A DNA stretch of 64,000 nt from Deltaproteobacteria bacterium (GCA_020848545.1 JADLHZ010000044.1:124001-188000), one strand, 5' to 3'; shown: positions 25,503 to 37,000, counted from the stretch's first letter. Numbers and translations are program-made. The notes: generated by a model not told the origin, from the sequence alone.

Positions 25503-28067
25503 GTGAAGGTCTCAGCCCCGTCGATCGTGACGTTGCCCCTCGCGCAGACCGATCAGGCCAAGGCGGCGGAAAAGCCCGCTGAAACCCCGGAAGCGAAGAA
25601 GCCCGCGCGCGCGTTGACCCCCGCCAAGACCCCGAACGCGCCGGCCAAGCTCTCGGCGAGCGACGACGCGCTGGTCGCGGCCGGCCGCCACGAAGAGTAC
25701 CTGACGCGCGTCGAAGGTCACGTTGCGCAGATCAAGACGACGAACTTCAAGCAGCTCGACGCCGCCCTCACCGAGAGCTGGATCGGCGAGCTCTACTTTC
25801 TGCAGCAGCGCCTCGTCGGCATCGCCAACAAGGTGATCGGCAAGCCGGCGCTCGAAGCGCGGGCGCACGCTGCGCTGCAGACCGTCTGTGACTTGCAGAC
25901 TATCGCGTTCAACCGCGCGTGTGAGATCTTGGACGAAGGCCAAACCAACCCGCTCGGCGCGTGGGTCGTCTACAAGAACACGATGAAGAAGTCGGGCTAC
26001 CACCACGAGTCGGTCGCCCACGACTATTACATCCAGCAGGCGAAGAAGTTCATCGAGGCCGGCGGCAAGATGGGCGACATCATGGTCGCGATGCCGCAGA
26101 CGATCGAAGGCATCGAGGACGCGATCCCGTACGAGTATGTGGTCGACGAGTTCAACGTGGCGCGCTTCGCTCGTTGCGTCGACGGTGAGCCGACGCCGGG
26201 CCACACCCTGCTCGCGGGGGGCAACGACGCGCTGGCGGCAGGCACGCTGCGCCGCTTCGGCAAGATGTACATCGTCGGCACGATGTCCGGCCACTTCCGC
26301 ACGCCCTTCGAGACCACGAAGTTCATGGTCGAGCACTTGGTGAAGAGCGGCGTTCCGCGCGAACGCATCGTCGTGCAAGAGGGCGAGGCCGGCACGCCGC
26401 GCGCCATCGAGATCGTGCACCGCGCGCAGAAGTGCTTCGACGAGGAGACGAAGGTCCTCGTGCGCGAGCTGCAGCTCGAAGCGATGCGCTACAACCCCTT
26501 CGCTGTCCACGTCGGGGCCGCGAAGCCGACGAAGCCCACGTTCACGACGGCCGGCGTGCCGAAGATCGATCCCGCGGTCAAAGAGCTGCCGCACGCCGTC
26601 TACCGGATGAACGGCTACCTGCGCGAAGCGTTGAAAGACAGCATGCTGATCAGCGCCAACGGCGAGGCGGCGAAGGCGTTGAACGCGATCGATCACGTGC
26701 TCGTGACCAGCGAGATCGCCGGCAACAAATCCGAGTACAACAACGCGCTCGCCGTCTTGCGCCACCTCGGCACGCTCGACGAAGTGCACTGCGACTTCGA
26801 GACGCGCCAGGCGTTGAAGAACCGCATCGAGCGTTGGGGCTCGCACTTGTTCGGCACCGGCTGCACCACGCCCGCCGATGTGTTTTCTCCGCTGCCCTCC
26901 GACCTGCGCCGCATGCGCATCGTCGCCACGCTGAACCCGAAGGCGACCGACGAGATGTTGAAGAAGCTGATCCTCGCCGGCATGGACGTGGCGCGCATCA
27001 ACCCCGCGCACGGCACGCTTCCAGGGCTCGTCGATCTGCTGGAGCGCCTGCGCAAGATCGGAAAAGATCTCGGCCGCGAAGTGCGCGTGCAGGTCGATCT
27101 GCCGGGGCCGAAGATCCGGCTCGGCAAGTTCGCGAACCCGAACAAGCTCGAGAAGAACGACATCCAGCTCGACAAGGGCGACTCGGTCACGCTGACCACG
27201 AAGAACGTGCTCGGCGACAAGAAGACGCTGCCGATCGAGTACGACACGCTCGCGAACGACGTGAAGGTGGGCGAGCCGATCTACCTGAACGACGGCAAGG
27301 TGAAGCTCATCGCGCGCGAAGTTGGCAAGGACAAAGACGGCCACGCCGAGATCGAAGCGACGATCGAGACGAGCGGCATCGTTTGGGATCGCAAGGGCGT
27401 GAACCTGCCGAATTCGCAGCTGAGCATTCCGACCGTCGGCGAAGACGACGTCGCCGCGTTGAAGGCGCTCTTGCCGCACGTCGATCTCGTCGCGATGAGC
27501 TTCGTGCGCCACGAGGCCGACATCTTCGAGCTGAGAGAGCACATGATCGGCGCCGGCAAGGTGGTGCCGATCATCGCCAAGATCGAACGCCGCGAAGGCC
27601 TCGAGCGCTTGGATCGCATCGCCGACGCCGCGGACGCGTTGATGGTCGCGCGCGGCGATCTCGGCGTGGAGATCGGCATGCAGTTCGTGTCGATCGCCGA
27701 GCAGAAGATCAACGCTGCCGGCGATCTGCGCGGCAAGCCCGTGATGGTCGCCACCGAAGTCGCGATGAGCATGGTCACCGATCCGTCGCGGCCGACGCGT
27801 GGCGAGGTCGAGGGCCTCTCGAGCGCGGTCAGGAACGGCGCCGAGGCGATCATGCTCGGCAAAGAGACGAGCGCGCCGGAGCACGCCGACGAAGTGATTC
27901 GGCAAGTGGCGCAGATCATCAAGGCGGTCGAGAGCGCCGAGCTCGAAGGCGCGTTCGAGCGCATGCTGGCGGGTGAAGAAGCCTTCGAGGACGCGCCGCC
28001 GGTCGAGGTCGAAGCGCCGAAGGCCGTGTCGATGACGGCGCTGCGCGTTCAGCAGACAGTGAAATGA
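25503..28067 (+). CDS. Pyruvate-kinase-like protein with large extra N-terminal region
   Basis: 854 residues from GTG 25503, with GAGGAG 6 bases upstream. Residues 1-50 are low complexity (Ala/Pro/Lys). Residues about 50-465 form a region I do not recognise (it includes TMSGHFRTPFETTKFMVEHL). From about 470 on it is a pyruvate kinase barrel and B domain: GMDVARINPAHG, DLPGPKIRLG, IIAKIERREG (catalytic Lys693) and MVARGDLGVEIG. The usual ATQMLESM is ATEVAMSM, the NFSHG serine is Ala, and the LSGETA motif reads LGKETSA. No C-terminal allosteric domain. Phosphoryl transfer between phosphoenolpyruvate and ADP is possible but the substrate may differ. First gene of a four-gene run; the CYTH gene follows after 1 bp. 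Confidence 0.88.
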   Translation: MKVSAPSIVTLPLAQTDQAKAAEKPAETPEAKKPARALTPAKTPNAPAKLSASDDALVAAGRHEEYLTRVEGHVAQIKTTNFKQLDAALTESWIGELYFLQQRLVGIANKVIGKPALEARAHAALQTVCDLQTIAFNRACEILDEGQTNPLGAWVVYKNTMKKSGYHHESVAHDYYIQQAKKFIEAGGKMGDIMVAMPQTIEGIEDAIPYEYVVDEFNVARFARCVDGEPTPGHTLLAGGNDALAAGTLRRFGKMYIVGTMSGHFRTPFETTKFMVEHLVKSGVPRERIVVQEGEAGTPRAIEIVHRAQKCFDEETKVLVRELQLEAMRYNPFAVHVGAAKPTKPTFTTAGVPKIDPAVKELPHAVYRMNGYLREALKDSMLISANGEAAKALNAIDHVLVTSEIAGNKSEYNNALAVLRHLGTLDEVHCDFETRQALKNRIERWGSHLFGTGCTTPADVFSPLPSDLRRMRIVATLNPKATDEMLKKLILAGMDVARINPAHGTLPGLVDLLERLRKIGKDLGREVRVQVDLPGPKIRLGKFANPNKLEKNDIQLDKGDSVTLTTKNVLGDKKTLPIEYDTLANDVKVGEPIYLNDGKVKLIAREVGKDKDGHAEIEATIETSGIVWDRKGVNLPNSQLSIPTVGEDDVAALKALLPHVDLVAMSFVRHEADIFELREHMIGAGKVVPIIAKIERREGLERLDRIADAADALMVARGDLGVEIGMQFVSIAEQKINAAGDLRGKPVMVATEVAMSMVTDPSRPTRGEVEGLSSAVRNGAEAIMLGKETSAPEHADEVIRQVAQIIKAVESAELEGAFERMLAGEEAFEDAPPVEVEAPKAVSMTALRVQQTVK

Positions 28068-28068
28068 G

Positions 28069-28533
28069 ATGGGCAAAGAGATCGAACGAAAATTCTTGGT
28101 GACGAACGACGCGTGGCGCGCTGGCGCCAAGGGCAAGCGCTACGTCCAGGGCTACCTGTCGACGAACAAAGAGCGGACCGTGCGTGTGCGCATCGCCGGT
28201 GAACAAGCGTTCCTCACGATCAAAGGTCTCACCGTCGGCACCGCGCGCGCGGAGTTCGAGTACGCGATCCCGGTGCCAGACGCGGCCGAGATGCTGAAGA
28301 GCCTGTGCGAGCAGCCGATCATCGAGAAGACGCGCTACAAGGTGGAGCACGGCGGGCTCACTTGGGAGATCGACGAGTTCGACGGCGTCAACAAGGGTTT
28401 GATCGTGGCCGAAGTGGAGCTCTCGTCCGAAGGCCAGAGCATCGACAAGCCGAGCTGGGCCGGCGCCGACGTGTCGGACGACCGGCGATATTTCAATAGC
28501 AACTTGATCAGCAAGCCGTTCACGACGTGGTGA
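28069..28533 (+). CDS. CYTH-domain triphosphatase
   Basis: 154 residues beginning MGKEIERKFLV, carrying the defining ExExK motif (Glu4, Glu6, Lys8). Further charged strand motifs line the expected tunnel: RTVRVRIAGEQAFLTIKG, EFEYAIP, EKTRYKV, WEIDEFDG and VAEVELSSE. Short single-domain proteins of this type hydrolyse tripolyphosphate or the gamma phosphate of nucleotides with Mg2+ or Mn2+. Starts 1 bp after the pyruvate-kinase-like gene and ends 7 bp before the kinase-like gene, so it is certainly within an operon. Confidence 0.93.
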   Translation: MGKEIERKFLVTNDAWRAGAKGKRYVQGYLSTNKERTVRVRIAGEQAFLTIKGLTVGTARAEFEYAIPVPDAAEMLKSLCEQPIIEKTRYKVEHGGLTWEIDEFDGVNKGLIVAEVELSSEGQSIDKPSWAGADVSDDRRYFNSNLISKPFTTW

Positions 28534-28540
28534 GGATGAG

Positions 28541-29476
28541 ATGAAGATCCGTGAGACAGCGGTGCAGACGACTTCGGCCACAGCCACGGCAACGGCCACG
28601 ACGCCGGCGACCACGAAGGCCGCAAAGGCGAAGGAGCTTTCGCCGGACGCGAAGCTGTTTCCGATGACACTGAAAGCGATGGAGCAGACGGCGCCGGTTG
28701 GATCGTTCAAGCCACACGCACGCTTCGAGGCGAGCTTCGCAGCGGCGTTCTTGAACGTGAAGGGCCCGAGCGCGATCGCCGATTTGAAGAAGCTGTTCAC
28801 CGAGACCTTGCTCGTCACCTTCGGCGGCGATCAGCTCACTGGGAAGAGCACGCAGTCGAAGGGCCTCGCCGCCACGCTGAAGGGCACGGCCGGCGGCACC
28901 GGCGCGATCGTCCGCAAGATGGCGGCGGACGCAGGCTACAAGCCGGAAGAGATCGGCGAGTTCGCCAAGGAGCTCGCGAAGAACCCGACCCAAGACGTCG
29001 AGCTCGACTACCGCGCGCTGCAGCTCATGGCGAAGGGCGACGTCACGACCTTCGAGAGCCGCCTCGCCGGCCACCTCGCCGAGTTTCTCCGCCAGCTCGG
29101 GCGCAAGAACGTGGTCAGCGTCTACTTGAAGTGCGCGCCGAAGGAGCTCGCGCTTCGCTATGTGCAGCGCGAAGTGTCGCCGGCGGCGCGCGCGCGCATC
29201 GAGCCGTTGCTCAACGTGCCAAAGAGCGCGACTTTCATCGAAGCGCTCGAAGCGCTCGGCAAGATCGACGACGCCGACGCGAAGGCTGTCGCGGCCAAAG
29301 CGCAAGACATCGCCGGCCGCGACGTCACCGACTTGAAGCGTTTGAAGCTCCTCTACGGCGTGAACTATCAGGACACGTCGTCTTTCGATCTCGTCGTAGA
29401 CACCACCGGCAAGACCCCGGAGCAGATCCAGGACGAGATCAAGGCCTTCGTCGATGCGCGGGCGAACGTCGCATAA
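28541..29476 (+). CDS. P-loop kinase resembling cytidylate/nucleoside monophosphate kinase, with long N-terminal tail
   Basis: 311 residues. The first 35 are a Thr/Ala-rich low-complexity tail and residues 35-90 a linker with helices; the P-loop GGDQLTGKST (Lys102) follows, far later than in ordinary CMP kinases. The C-terminal part resembles the Cmk family: RDVTDLKRLKLLYGVNY with DTSSFDLVVDTTGKTPEQ, matching the 'DLVIDT' strand that ends that fold. The likely reaction is ATP-dependent phosphorylation of a small molecule, perhaps CMP; this is inferred from motifs. Third gene of the operon, with GAGG before its ATG. Confidence 0.75.
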   Translation: MKIRETAVQTTSATATATATTPATTKAAKAKELSPDAKLFPMTLKAMEQTAPVGSFKPHARFEASFAAAFLNVKGPSAIADLKKLFTETLLVTFGGDQLTGKSTQSKGLAATLKGTAGGTGAIVRKMAADAGYKPEEIGEFAKELAKNPTQDVELDYRALQLMAKGDVTTFESRLAGHLAEFLRQLGRKNVVSVYLKCAPKELALRYVQREVSPAARARIEPLLNVPKSATFIEALEALGKIDDADAKAVAAKAQDIAGRDVTDLKRLKLLYGVNYQDTSSFDLVVDTTGKTPEQIQDEIKAFVDARANVA

Positions 29477-29524
29477 ATCGGCGCTGAACGAGCCAAGCGC
29501 ATACGAATCTGGTAGGCTGGATGG

Positions 29525-30844
29525 GTGAATCCCCGTCCCGACGCCGTTGGCGCGCAGTTTCAAGGCACCCTCGTCGCGAGCCGCGAAGTCCGCCTGCCGG
29601 AGGTGATGCCGACCGTCCTCGCGCATGCGCCCGAGACGCGCGCGTTCCTGGGTATCCTGCGCGCAGAGATCGGGCCGGTGCGACTGGTGTTTGTCGTGTC
29701 GCAAGAAGGCTCGAACGGTCCGGCGCCCGGCGCCGAAGTCACCGCGCACCCGCGCGAGATCTTGGACGCGGCGCCGGTCGTCTATGGGCGGACGCCCGGG
29801 TGGCGCAGCGACGAGCACGTGTGCCGCTTTTGCAACCACTGCAACACACGCGGCGGGGATGCGCGCTCCCAGGTGACCGTATTCATGCCCCTGCCTGCGG
29901 CGATCCGGCCGCAAGTCGAAGCGGCGCGGCCGCAGGCGCCGACCGCCGAGCAAGACACGAAGCACCACGCCGGTCTCGATCGCCCGCAAGAACGGCGCGG
30001 CGTTTCGATGAAGGGCCAGAGCGAGAAGGCGCAACCAGGCATCAAGGAGCGGCCGGCTGAGCGCGCAGCGGCGCCGCTGCCCCGCGACGCTGACGCGAGC
30101 GTCGCGCGCGTGCATGAGCGTTACATCGACCTGCGCGCCGAGCTCGCCGGGCGCACACAAGAGCGCGCGGCCTCGGAGATGGCGGCGCTCACCGACCTAG
30201 GCGCAAGGCCTACGTCGAGCGATTCTGCGCCGGCTCTCGCGCCGCGGGAAACGAACGATCCGCCGAAGAACGCGATCGAGCAGAAGATCTTGGAGCAGCT
30301 GACGCGCCTCGACTCGGCGGCACGCGAGTACTTCGCGCGTCCCGGTTGGCAGCGCGAGGCGGCGTTCCAACGTGCGATGATGCTCGCGCTCTTCGCCAGC
30401 GGCACACCGCTCTCAGTGGCCCAGCAAGAGCTCGCGGGTCTGTTTAGCGGGCGCATGAACCTCGATCTCGATCAGCTCGGCAAGCTCGCGCAATCGTACG
30501 GGCTCGCCGACGCGCAGGCCATGAGCGACGCGAAGGGTGACCCGAAGGCGCCGGCCGACGCGCAGCGTGAAGCGGCCGATCGGGCGGCGCTGCGCGACAA
30601 GCAGAAGCAAGGTCGGCTCCCGGAAGAGATGCTGCTCGCGCAAAACGCCGTCGCCGCTGCGACCGGCGGGAAGAAGAAACTAAAGGGCACGCTCGATCGC
30701 GTCGAGGGCGTCGACCAAGAACGCCGCGGCGAAGAAGAGGCTGACGAAGAAGAGTCGGCGGACGAAGAAGCCGCGCTGTTGGCTGATCAGGCCGATTCCG
30801 AACAAGCCCGCCCACATCGCCCCACCTCGCAACGAAATTCTTGA
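29525..30844 (+). CDS. Unknown protein with CxxCxxC cluster and low-complexity regions
   Basis: 439 residues from GTG 29525. The N-terminal 100 residues look globular and carry CRFCNHC, a cluster that could bind zinc. A disordered Pro/Ala/Glu/Arg-rich part (about 120-230) precedes a helical domain (about 245-340: EQLTRLDSAAREYFARPG, AFQRAMMLALFASG). The last 60 residues are strongly acidic (EEEADEEESADEE). No family recognised. The gene follows the P-loop kinase by 48 bp on the same strand. Codon third positions become less GC-rich near the end, so the exact C-terminus is less certain. Confidence 0.6.
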   Translation: MNPRPDAVGAQFQGTLVASREVRLPEVMPTVLAHAPETRAFLGILRAEIGPVRLVFVVSQEGSNGPAPGAEVTAHPREILDAAPVVYGRTPGWRSDEHVCRFCNHCNTRGGDARSQVTVFMPLPAAIRPQVEAARPQAPTAEQDTKHHAGLDRPQERRGVSMKGQSEKAQPGIKERPAERAAAPLPRDADASVARVHERYIDLRAELAGRTQERAASEMAALTDLGARPTSSDSAPALAPRETNDPPKNAIEQKILEQLTRLDSAAREYFARPGWQREAAFQRAMMLALFASGTPLSVAQQELAGLFSGRMNLDLDQLGKLAQSYGLADAQAMSDAKGDPKAPADAQREAADRAALRDKQKQGRLPEEMLLAQNAVAAATGGKKKLKGTLDRVEGVDQERRGEEEADEEESADEEAALLADQADSEQARPHRPTSQRNS

Positions 30845-31005
30845 TCTCGGTCGTTCTGCTGCTTTTTCGCGGCGAACCAGCACGTGCGCTTAACGTGCGC
30901 GTGAAACACACGTGGTCTAGTCTGAGGCAGGTCGAGTTGCGCCCGCGATCCTCGTGAGCCAAGTCACGGGACGCACCGCACGTAGCGTCTAGCCTGGAGG
31001 GATCA
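30845..31005. promoter_or_regulatory. Intergenic region upstream of the giant Calx-beta gene with operator-like direct repeat
   Basis: ACGTGCGC occurs at 30882-30889 and again at 30893-30900, offset by 11 bases (one helical turn), and a further CACGTGG lies nearby. This spacing is typical of tandem regulator binding sites. The region lies ahead of a 13.8-kb gene, so it probably holds the promoter, but no clear -35/-10 pair was identified. Confidence 0.35.
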
Positions 31006-34000
31006 GTGTCAGCGCACGGCAACGATGGTGTGGGGGCTCTCTTGGCGAGGTCATCTCGATCGGTGCGGATTGCGATCCTGCTTCTGCTCGCGCTCGGTGC
31101 GCCCCACGGCTGCCGCTGCGGGGCGTGGCCTCCCGGCGCCTTCGATGATCTCGACGGTGATGGAAACGGCGACGGTGAAGGCAACGGCGACAGTGATGAA
31201 GCGTCCGGCATCGCGCACTTGACCGGCGCCAACGCTGGCAGCGACACGCGCGTCTGCCTCGGTGCCACCGCAGCGCTCGGCGCCGCAACCCGATCGGGAA
31301 TCACCTACGTGTGGGAGCCCGCGACTTACCTCGACGCGACCGACATTGCGCAGCCGACCTTTAGCGGCGCGCCTGCGGGCGACTATATCTACAGTCTGAC
31401 GGCGACCGACCTCGTCGGCCGCGCCCACACGACGAGCGTCCACGTCACGGTGGTGGCCCCGCCGGCGGCGACGATCGTCAGCGACCGAAACGATCTCTGC
31501 GCGCTCGGCGTCGTCGACTTCTCGATGGCCGGCGTTGCGGCGAGCTACGCGTGGGACTTCGAGAACGACGGCATCATCGACGCGGTGACGGTGGACCCTT
31601 CGCCGTACACGTACGCGGCGAACGGTCCGTACATGGCGACGCTCTTGGCCGCCGACGCTGACGGCTGCTCCACGCAGCTGCAGCAGCCGATCGCCACCTG
31701 CGCGCAGGTGCCGAACCTGAGCTGGACGGCGGCGGCGGCCACGGCGGCGGAAGCCTCGGGGACGGTGACACTGACGCTCTCGACCGATCTGCCGGTGCGC
31801 ACGGCGCTCGTCGTACCGCTCACCTACGGCGGCAACGCGATCGCCGCGGACTTCAGCGGGTTGCCGGCGACGATCACGCTGCCCGCGGGCGCTTCGAGCG
31901 TCACGCTGACGTTGACCATCGTCGACGACGCGCTCGACGAGGCTGACGAGACCCTCGTCGTCACCATCGGCGCGTCGCCGAGCTCGGCCGTCGGCGCGAC
32001 GCCGGCGTTCACTCTGACCATCACCGACGACGACGCGCTGCCGTTCGTCGCTATCGCGGACGCCGGCTTCGTGTCCGAAGGCGCGGCCACCGCTTCCTTC
32101 CCGGTCACCCTGTCGACGCCGAGCGGGCAGACCGTGACGGTCACCTATCTGGCGCTCTCGGGCAGCGCGACTGTCGGCGCCGACTTCTCGCCGGCCATGG
32201 GCACGGTCACCTTCATGGCCGGCCAGACCGCGCAGACGATCGACGTTGCGCTGCTCGACGACGCGATCATCGAAGCGAACGAAGTCTTCGGCGTGCTGCT
32301 CTTTGCGCCGGCGAACGCGGCGCTCGGTTCCGCGGCTGGCACCGCGACGATCCTCGATGACGACGGTTCCGTCGCCACGATCGGTATCGATGACGCGATC
32401 GTCTCGGAAGGCGCAGGCACGGCGTTCATCACGGTGTGGCGCGCAGGGCCGAATGGCGCCGCGGCAGGCGCCGACTTCACGACGACGGACGGCAGCGCCT
32501 TCGCGGTGACGGACTTCGTGGCGAGCGGCGGGACGGTCATGTTCGCGCCGGGCGAAGTCACGAAGACCATCCCGATCACGCTCGTCGACGACAGCACGAT
32601 CGAAGCCGTCGAAGCGTTCACCGTCGATCTCTCGAACCCGTCGGGCGGCAACTTCGTCGACGCGCAGGCCGTGGTGACCCTCGTCGATGACGATGGCCCG
32701 ACGACGCTCTCGACCAGCGCCGTCAACATCTCCGAGGCCGGCGGCTTCGCCGAGGTCATCGTCCTGCGCAGCGGCGCCAACAGCGTGAGCTCGTCGGTCG
32801 ACCTCGCCACCGCGCCAGGATCGGCGATCGCGCCCGACGACTTCACCGCCACGAGCACGACGCTCACCTTCATCCCCGGCGACATCAGCGCTTCGATGTT
32901 CGTCGCCATCGCGCAGGATCTCTTGAACGAGATCGACGAGACGTTCACGGCGGATCTGACGAACCCGACGGGCGCGGGCATCTCCGCGGCGCAGTCGCTC
33001 ATCACGATCCTCGATGACGACAACTTGCCCGGGCTCGCGCTGACCGACGTCTTCGTCGGCGAAGGCGATGGCACGGCGACGATCACCGTCACGCTCAACA
33101 CGTTGAGCGCGCGCGTGGTGACCGTGGCCTACGCGACCGCGCCAGGCACGGCGGGCGCCGGCGCGGACTACACGACGACGGGCGCGACGCTGCAGTTCGA
33201 CCCCGGCGATCTGGTGAAGACCTTCGACGTGACGATCAACCCGGACGCGGCGGTGGAGGCGAACGAGCACTTCTTCGTCACGCTCGGATCCGAGACGAAC
33301 GCCGTGTTGTGGACGACGCAAGCGCGCGTCACCATCGTCGACGACGACTCGGCGACTTCCGACATTACCATCGTCTCGCCGATCTTCGCCGCGGAAAACG
33401 GCGGGCCGGCGCGCTTCACCGTGCTGCGCTCTGGCGACAACAGCGGCGCCGCGAGCGTGGACTTCACGACGAGCGACGGCACGGCGATCGCCGTCTCCGA
33501 CTACGTGGCGCTGCCCGGGAGCGTCAGTTTCTCCGCTGGCGTCGCGGTTCAAACGATCGACGTGACGCTCGTCGATGACGCGGTCGTCGAGACGGACGAG
33601 GCCTTCACCGTCGATCTCAGCAACCCGCTCGGCGCGACGAACAGCGTGGCGAGCGCCGCCCTCACGATCATCGACGACGACGGCCCGACGCGCTTCGACG
33701 CGCGCGACGGAAACGCCGGTGAGGCCGACGGCTTCGCGCAAGTGTTCGTCACGCGCAGCGGCAGCAACGGCGCCGTCTCGAACGTGGACTACGCGACCGC
33801 GCCGGGCACGGCGACGGCGGCGGACTTCGGCGCGAGCGCCGGCAACCTGCAGTACGGCGCGGGCCAGATCTTCAACGCCGCGTGGGTCCCGCTCACCAGC
33901 GACGCGCTCGACGAAGACGATGAGCTCTTCTCGCTCACGCTGAGCAACCCGACGAACGCCGTCCTCGGCACCGCGAGCGCGCAAGAGACGATCCTCGACG

Positions 34001-37000
34001 ACGATCCGATGCCGGTCGTCACCTTCACTTCGCCGTCGCAGTCGGTGGGCGAGGGGAGCGCGAGCGCCACCGTCACGGCGCACTTGTCGGCGATCTCCGG
34101 ACGCAGCGTGACCGTGCTCTACACGGTCGATCCGAGCTCGAGCGCTAGCGATCCCGCCGACTACACCGTCGCGCCGGCGACGCTCGTCTTCCCCGCGGGG
34201 ACGCAGGACCTGACGCTGACGATCACGCTGGTCGCCGATCCGAACGACGAGATCGACGAGACGCTGAAGATCGACCTCAGCTCGGCGACGAACGCGACGC
34301 TCGGCGCGGCGGTGAGCCACACGCTCACGATCCTCGACGACGACGTGCTGCCGTTCGTATCGATCGCCGATCCTACGCCGGCGTTCGTGTCGGAGAGCGC
34401 CGCTGACGTCACGTTCCCGGTGACGCTCGATGTCGCGAGCGGCAAGACCGTGACGGTCGCTTACACCACGAGCAACGGCAGCGCCGCGGCTGGCCAAGAC
34501 TACACGCTGACCGCCAATGTGCTCACCTTCTTGCCCGGGCAGACGACGCAGAACGTCGTCGTGCCGCTCACCGGCGATCTCGCGATCGAGCCGAACGAGA
34601 ACTTCACGGTCACGCTGTCTGCGCCGACGAACGCGCTGATTGGCGCCGGCACCGCGGCGGTGACCTTGCTCGACGACGACAGCCTCACGACGACCGTCGG
34701 CATCGATGACGTCATCGTGTCGGAGGGAGACGGTGTCGCCACCTTCACCGTGTGGCGCAGCGGCTCGACCCTCGCGGCGAGCAGCGTCGATTACTTCACC
34801 CAAAACGGCACCGCGATGGCCGGCGCTGACTTCGTACCGGCCGGCCCGCTCCCCGTCGCGTTTGCGCCCGGCGAAACCACGCAGACGGTGACGATCACCT
34901 TGGTCGACGACGGCGCGATCGAGATCCCCGAAGCCTTCACGGTTGAGCTCGCGAACGCCGCCGGAGCGACCATCGGCGACGCGAGCGGCACCGGCACGAT
35001 CGTCGACGACGACGGTCCGCCGCAGCTCTCGACCAGCGACCTCGTCGTGCTCGAAGGCGACGGCTTCGCGGCGGTCGTCGTGCTGCGCAGCGGCGATCCG
35101 AGCGCGGTCGCGAGCATCGACTATGCGACCGCCACGGGCACCGCGAGCGCCGGCGATTTTAGCGCAGCGAGCGGAAACCTGGTCTTCATTCCGGGCGCGT
35201 TCAGCGAGACGATCTTCGTCTCGATCACCAACGACTTGCTCGACGAGGATGACGAAGCCTTCGCGGTGAACCTGACGAACGCGGTCGGCGCCGGAGCGCC
35301 GATGCCGCCGCTCGCGAACGTGACGATCCTCGACGACGACGCGCCCCCGCGGCTCTCGATCGTCAACACGATCGTCAGCGAGAGCGCCGCGAGCATCACG
35401 CTCGACGTCACGCTCGACGCTCCGAGCGCGAAGATCGTGACGGTCGCCGCCAACACGCTGCCCGGCACGGCGACCGCCGGCGCTGATTACGCGACGACCG
35501 GCGTTGCCCTCACCTTCAATCCGCTCGTGACGCTGCAGCAAGTCACCGTGCCGCTCATCGGCGATGGCGCCGTCGAAGCGAACGAGACCTTCTTCGTCGT
35601 GCTCAGCGCGCCGGCGAACGCGACCTTCGCGAGCAACGTGGCGCAGGTGACCATCGTCGACGACGACGGCGCCGAGCGCTTCTCGATCGACGACGTGTTC
35701 GCGGCGGAAAACGGCGGCAACGCCTCGTTCACCGTCCTGCGTGCCGGCAGCAACGCGCTCGCGCGCACCGTCAACTACGCGACCGTGGACGGCAGCGCTG
35801 GCCCCGGCGACTACACTGCGGCGACGTCCTCCGTCGGCTTCGCCGCGCTGCAGATCTCCGCGCCGATCGCGATCGCGATCACCGACGATCTCCTTCTCGA
35901 GCCGGCGACCGAGACCTTCTTCGTGGACCTGAGCGGCGCCGGCCTCACCTTCAGCGACAATCAGGGCCTCGGAACGATCGTCGACAACGAAGGTCCGACG
36001 ACCGTGACGCCAAACGATGCGACCGTCGCCGAAGCGGCCGGCATGGTCGCGGTCTTCGTCGTGCGCAGCGGCGACAACAGCGTGACGTCGAGCGTCGACT
36101 TCGCGACCAACGACGGCAACGCGACCGCGCCCGCGGACTACACCGCGACGAACGGCACGCTCCCGTACGCCGTGCTGCAGGTGCTGCAGACCGCCTGGGT
36201 GCCGGTCGCGAACGACGTGCTCGACGAAGCGAACGAGACGTTCACCGTCGATCTGTCGAACGCGATCGGCGCTGCGATCGGCGCGCCGAGCGCCACCGTG
36301 ACCATCACCGACGACGATGCGACGCCGAGTGTCGAATTCACCGCCGCGACGCAGAGCGCGGGCGAGGGCGCCGGCAACGTCACCGTCACGGCGCACCTCT
36401 CGGCGATCTCCGGCCAGATCGTCACGGTCAACTTCGCACCGAACGCAATCTCGACGGCGAGCGCCGCCGACTACACGCTCGCGCCCCTGAGCGGCACGTT
36501 GAGCTTCCCGCCGGGCTCGCAGGATCAAGCGATCACGATCTCGATCGTCAGCGACACGACGGACGAGCCGAACGAAGACCTTCGCCTCGATCTCTCGGGC
36601 CCGAGCAACGTCACGCTCGGCGCCCAGACGACGCACACGCTGACGATCACCGACGACGATCCTTTGGTCGTCGTCTCGGCGAGCGCCCCGGCGTTCGTCT
36701 CCGAGAGCGCCGCGCTCGTCACCTTCACGGTCAGCCTGAACGTCGCGAGCGCCAAGCAAGTCGATGTGACGTATACGACCTTCGACGGCAGCGCGCTCGC
36801 CGGGCAGGACTATCAATTCAAGACCGGCTTGCTCACCTTCAACCCTGGCCAGACGAGCCAAACGGTCGACGTCAACTTGCTCGGCGACGTGGCGCCCGAA
36901 GGCAACGAGACGTTTGTCTTTGATCTGTCAGCCCCGGTGAACGCCACGATTGGCGCGCAAGCGAACGTGACGATCCTCGACGACGATGGCCCGACCACGC

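Noticed and set aside
10508-30844. A complete type III secretion system
   Set aside because: No gene for an export gate, ATPase, basal-body ring or needle was seen, so only a substrate/chaperone-like arrangement can be claimed.
30680-30883. Minus-strand short frame with a membrane-like segment at the end of the 439-residue gene
   Set aside because: The Phe/Leu-rich look is the antisense of the Glu/Lys-rich tail. Third-position GC is higher on the minus strand, so it is not fully excluded, but there is no ribosome-binding site or neighbouring context.
31051-36861. Very long open frame on the minus strand opposite the Calx-beta gene
   Set aside because: Its product is Arg/Val/Asp-rich with a repetitive pattern caused by the antisense of the GC-rich repeats, and it has no domain structure. 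The plus strand has clear domains throughout.
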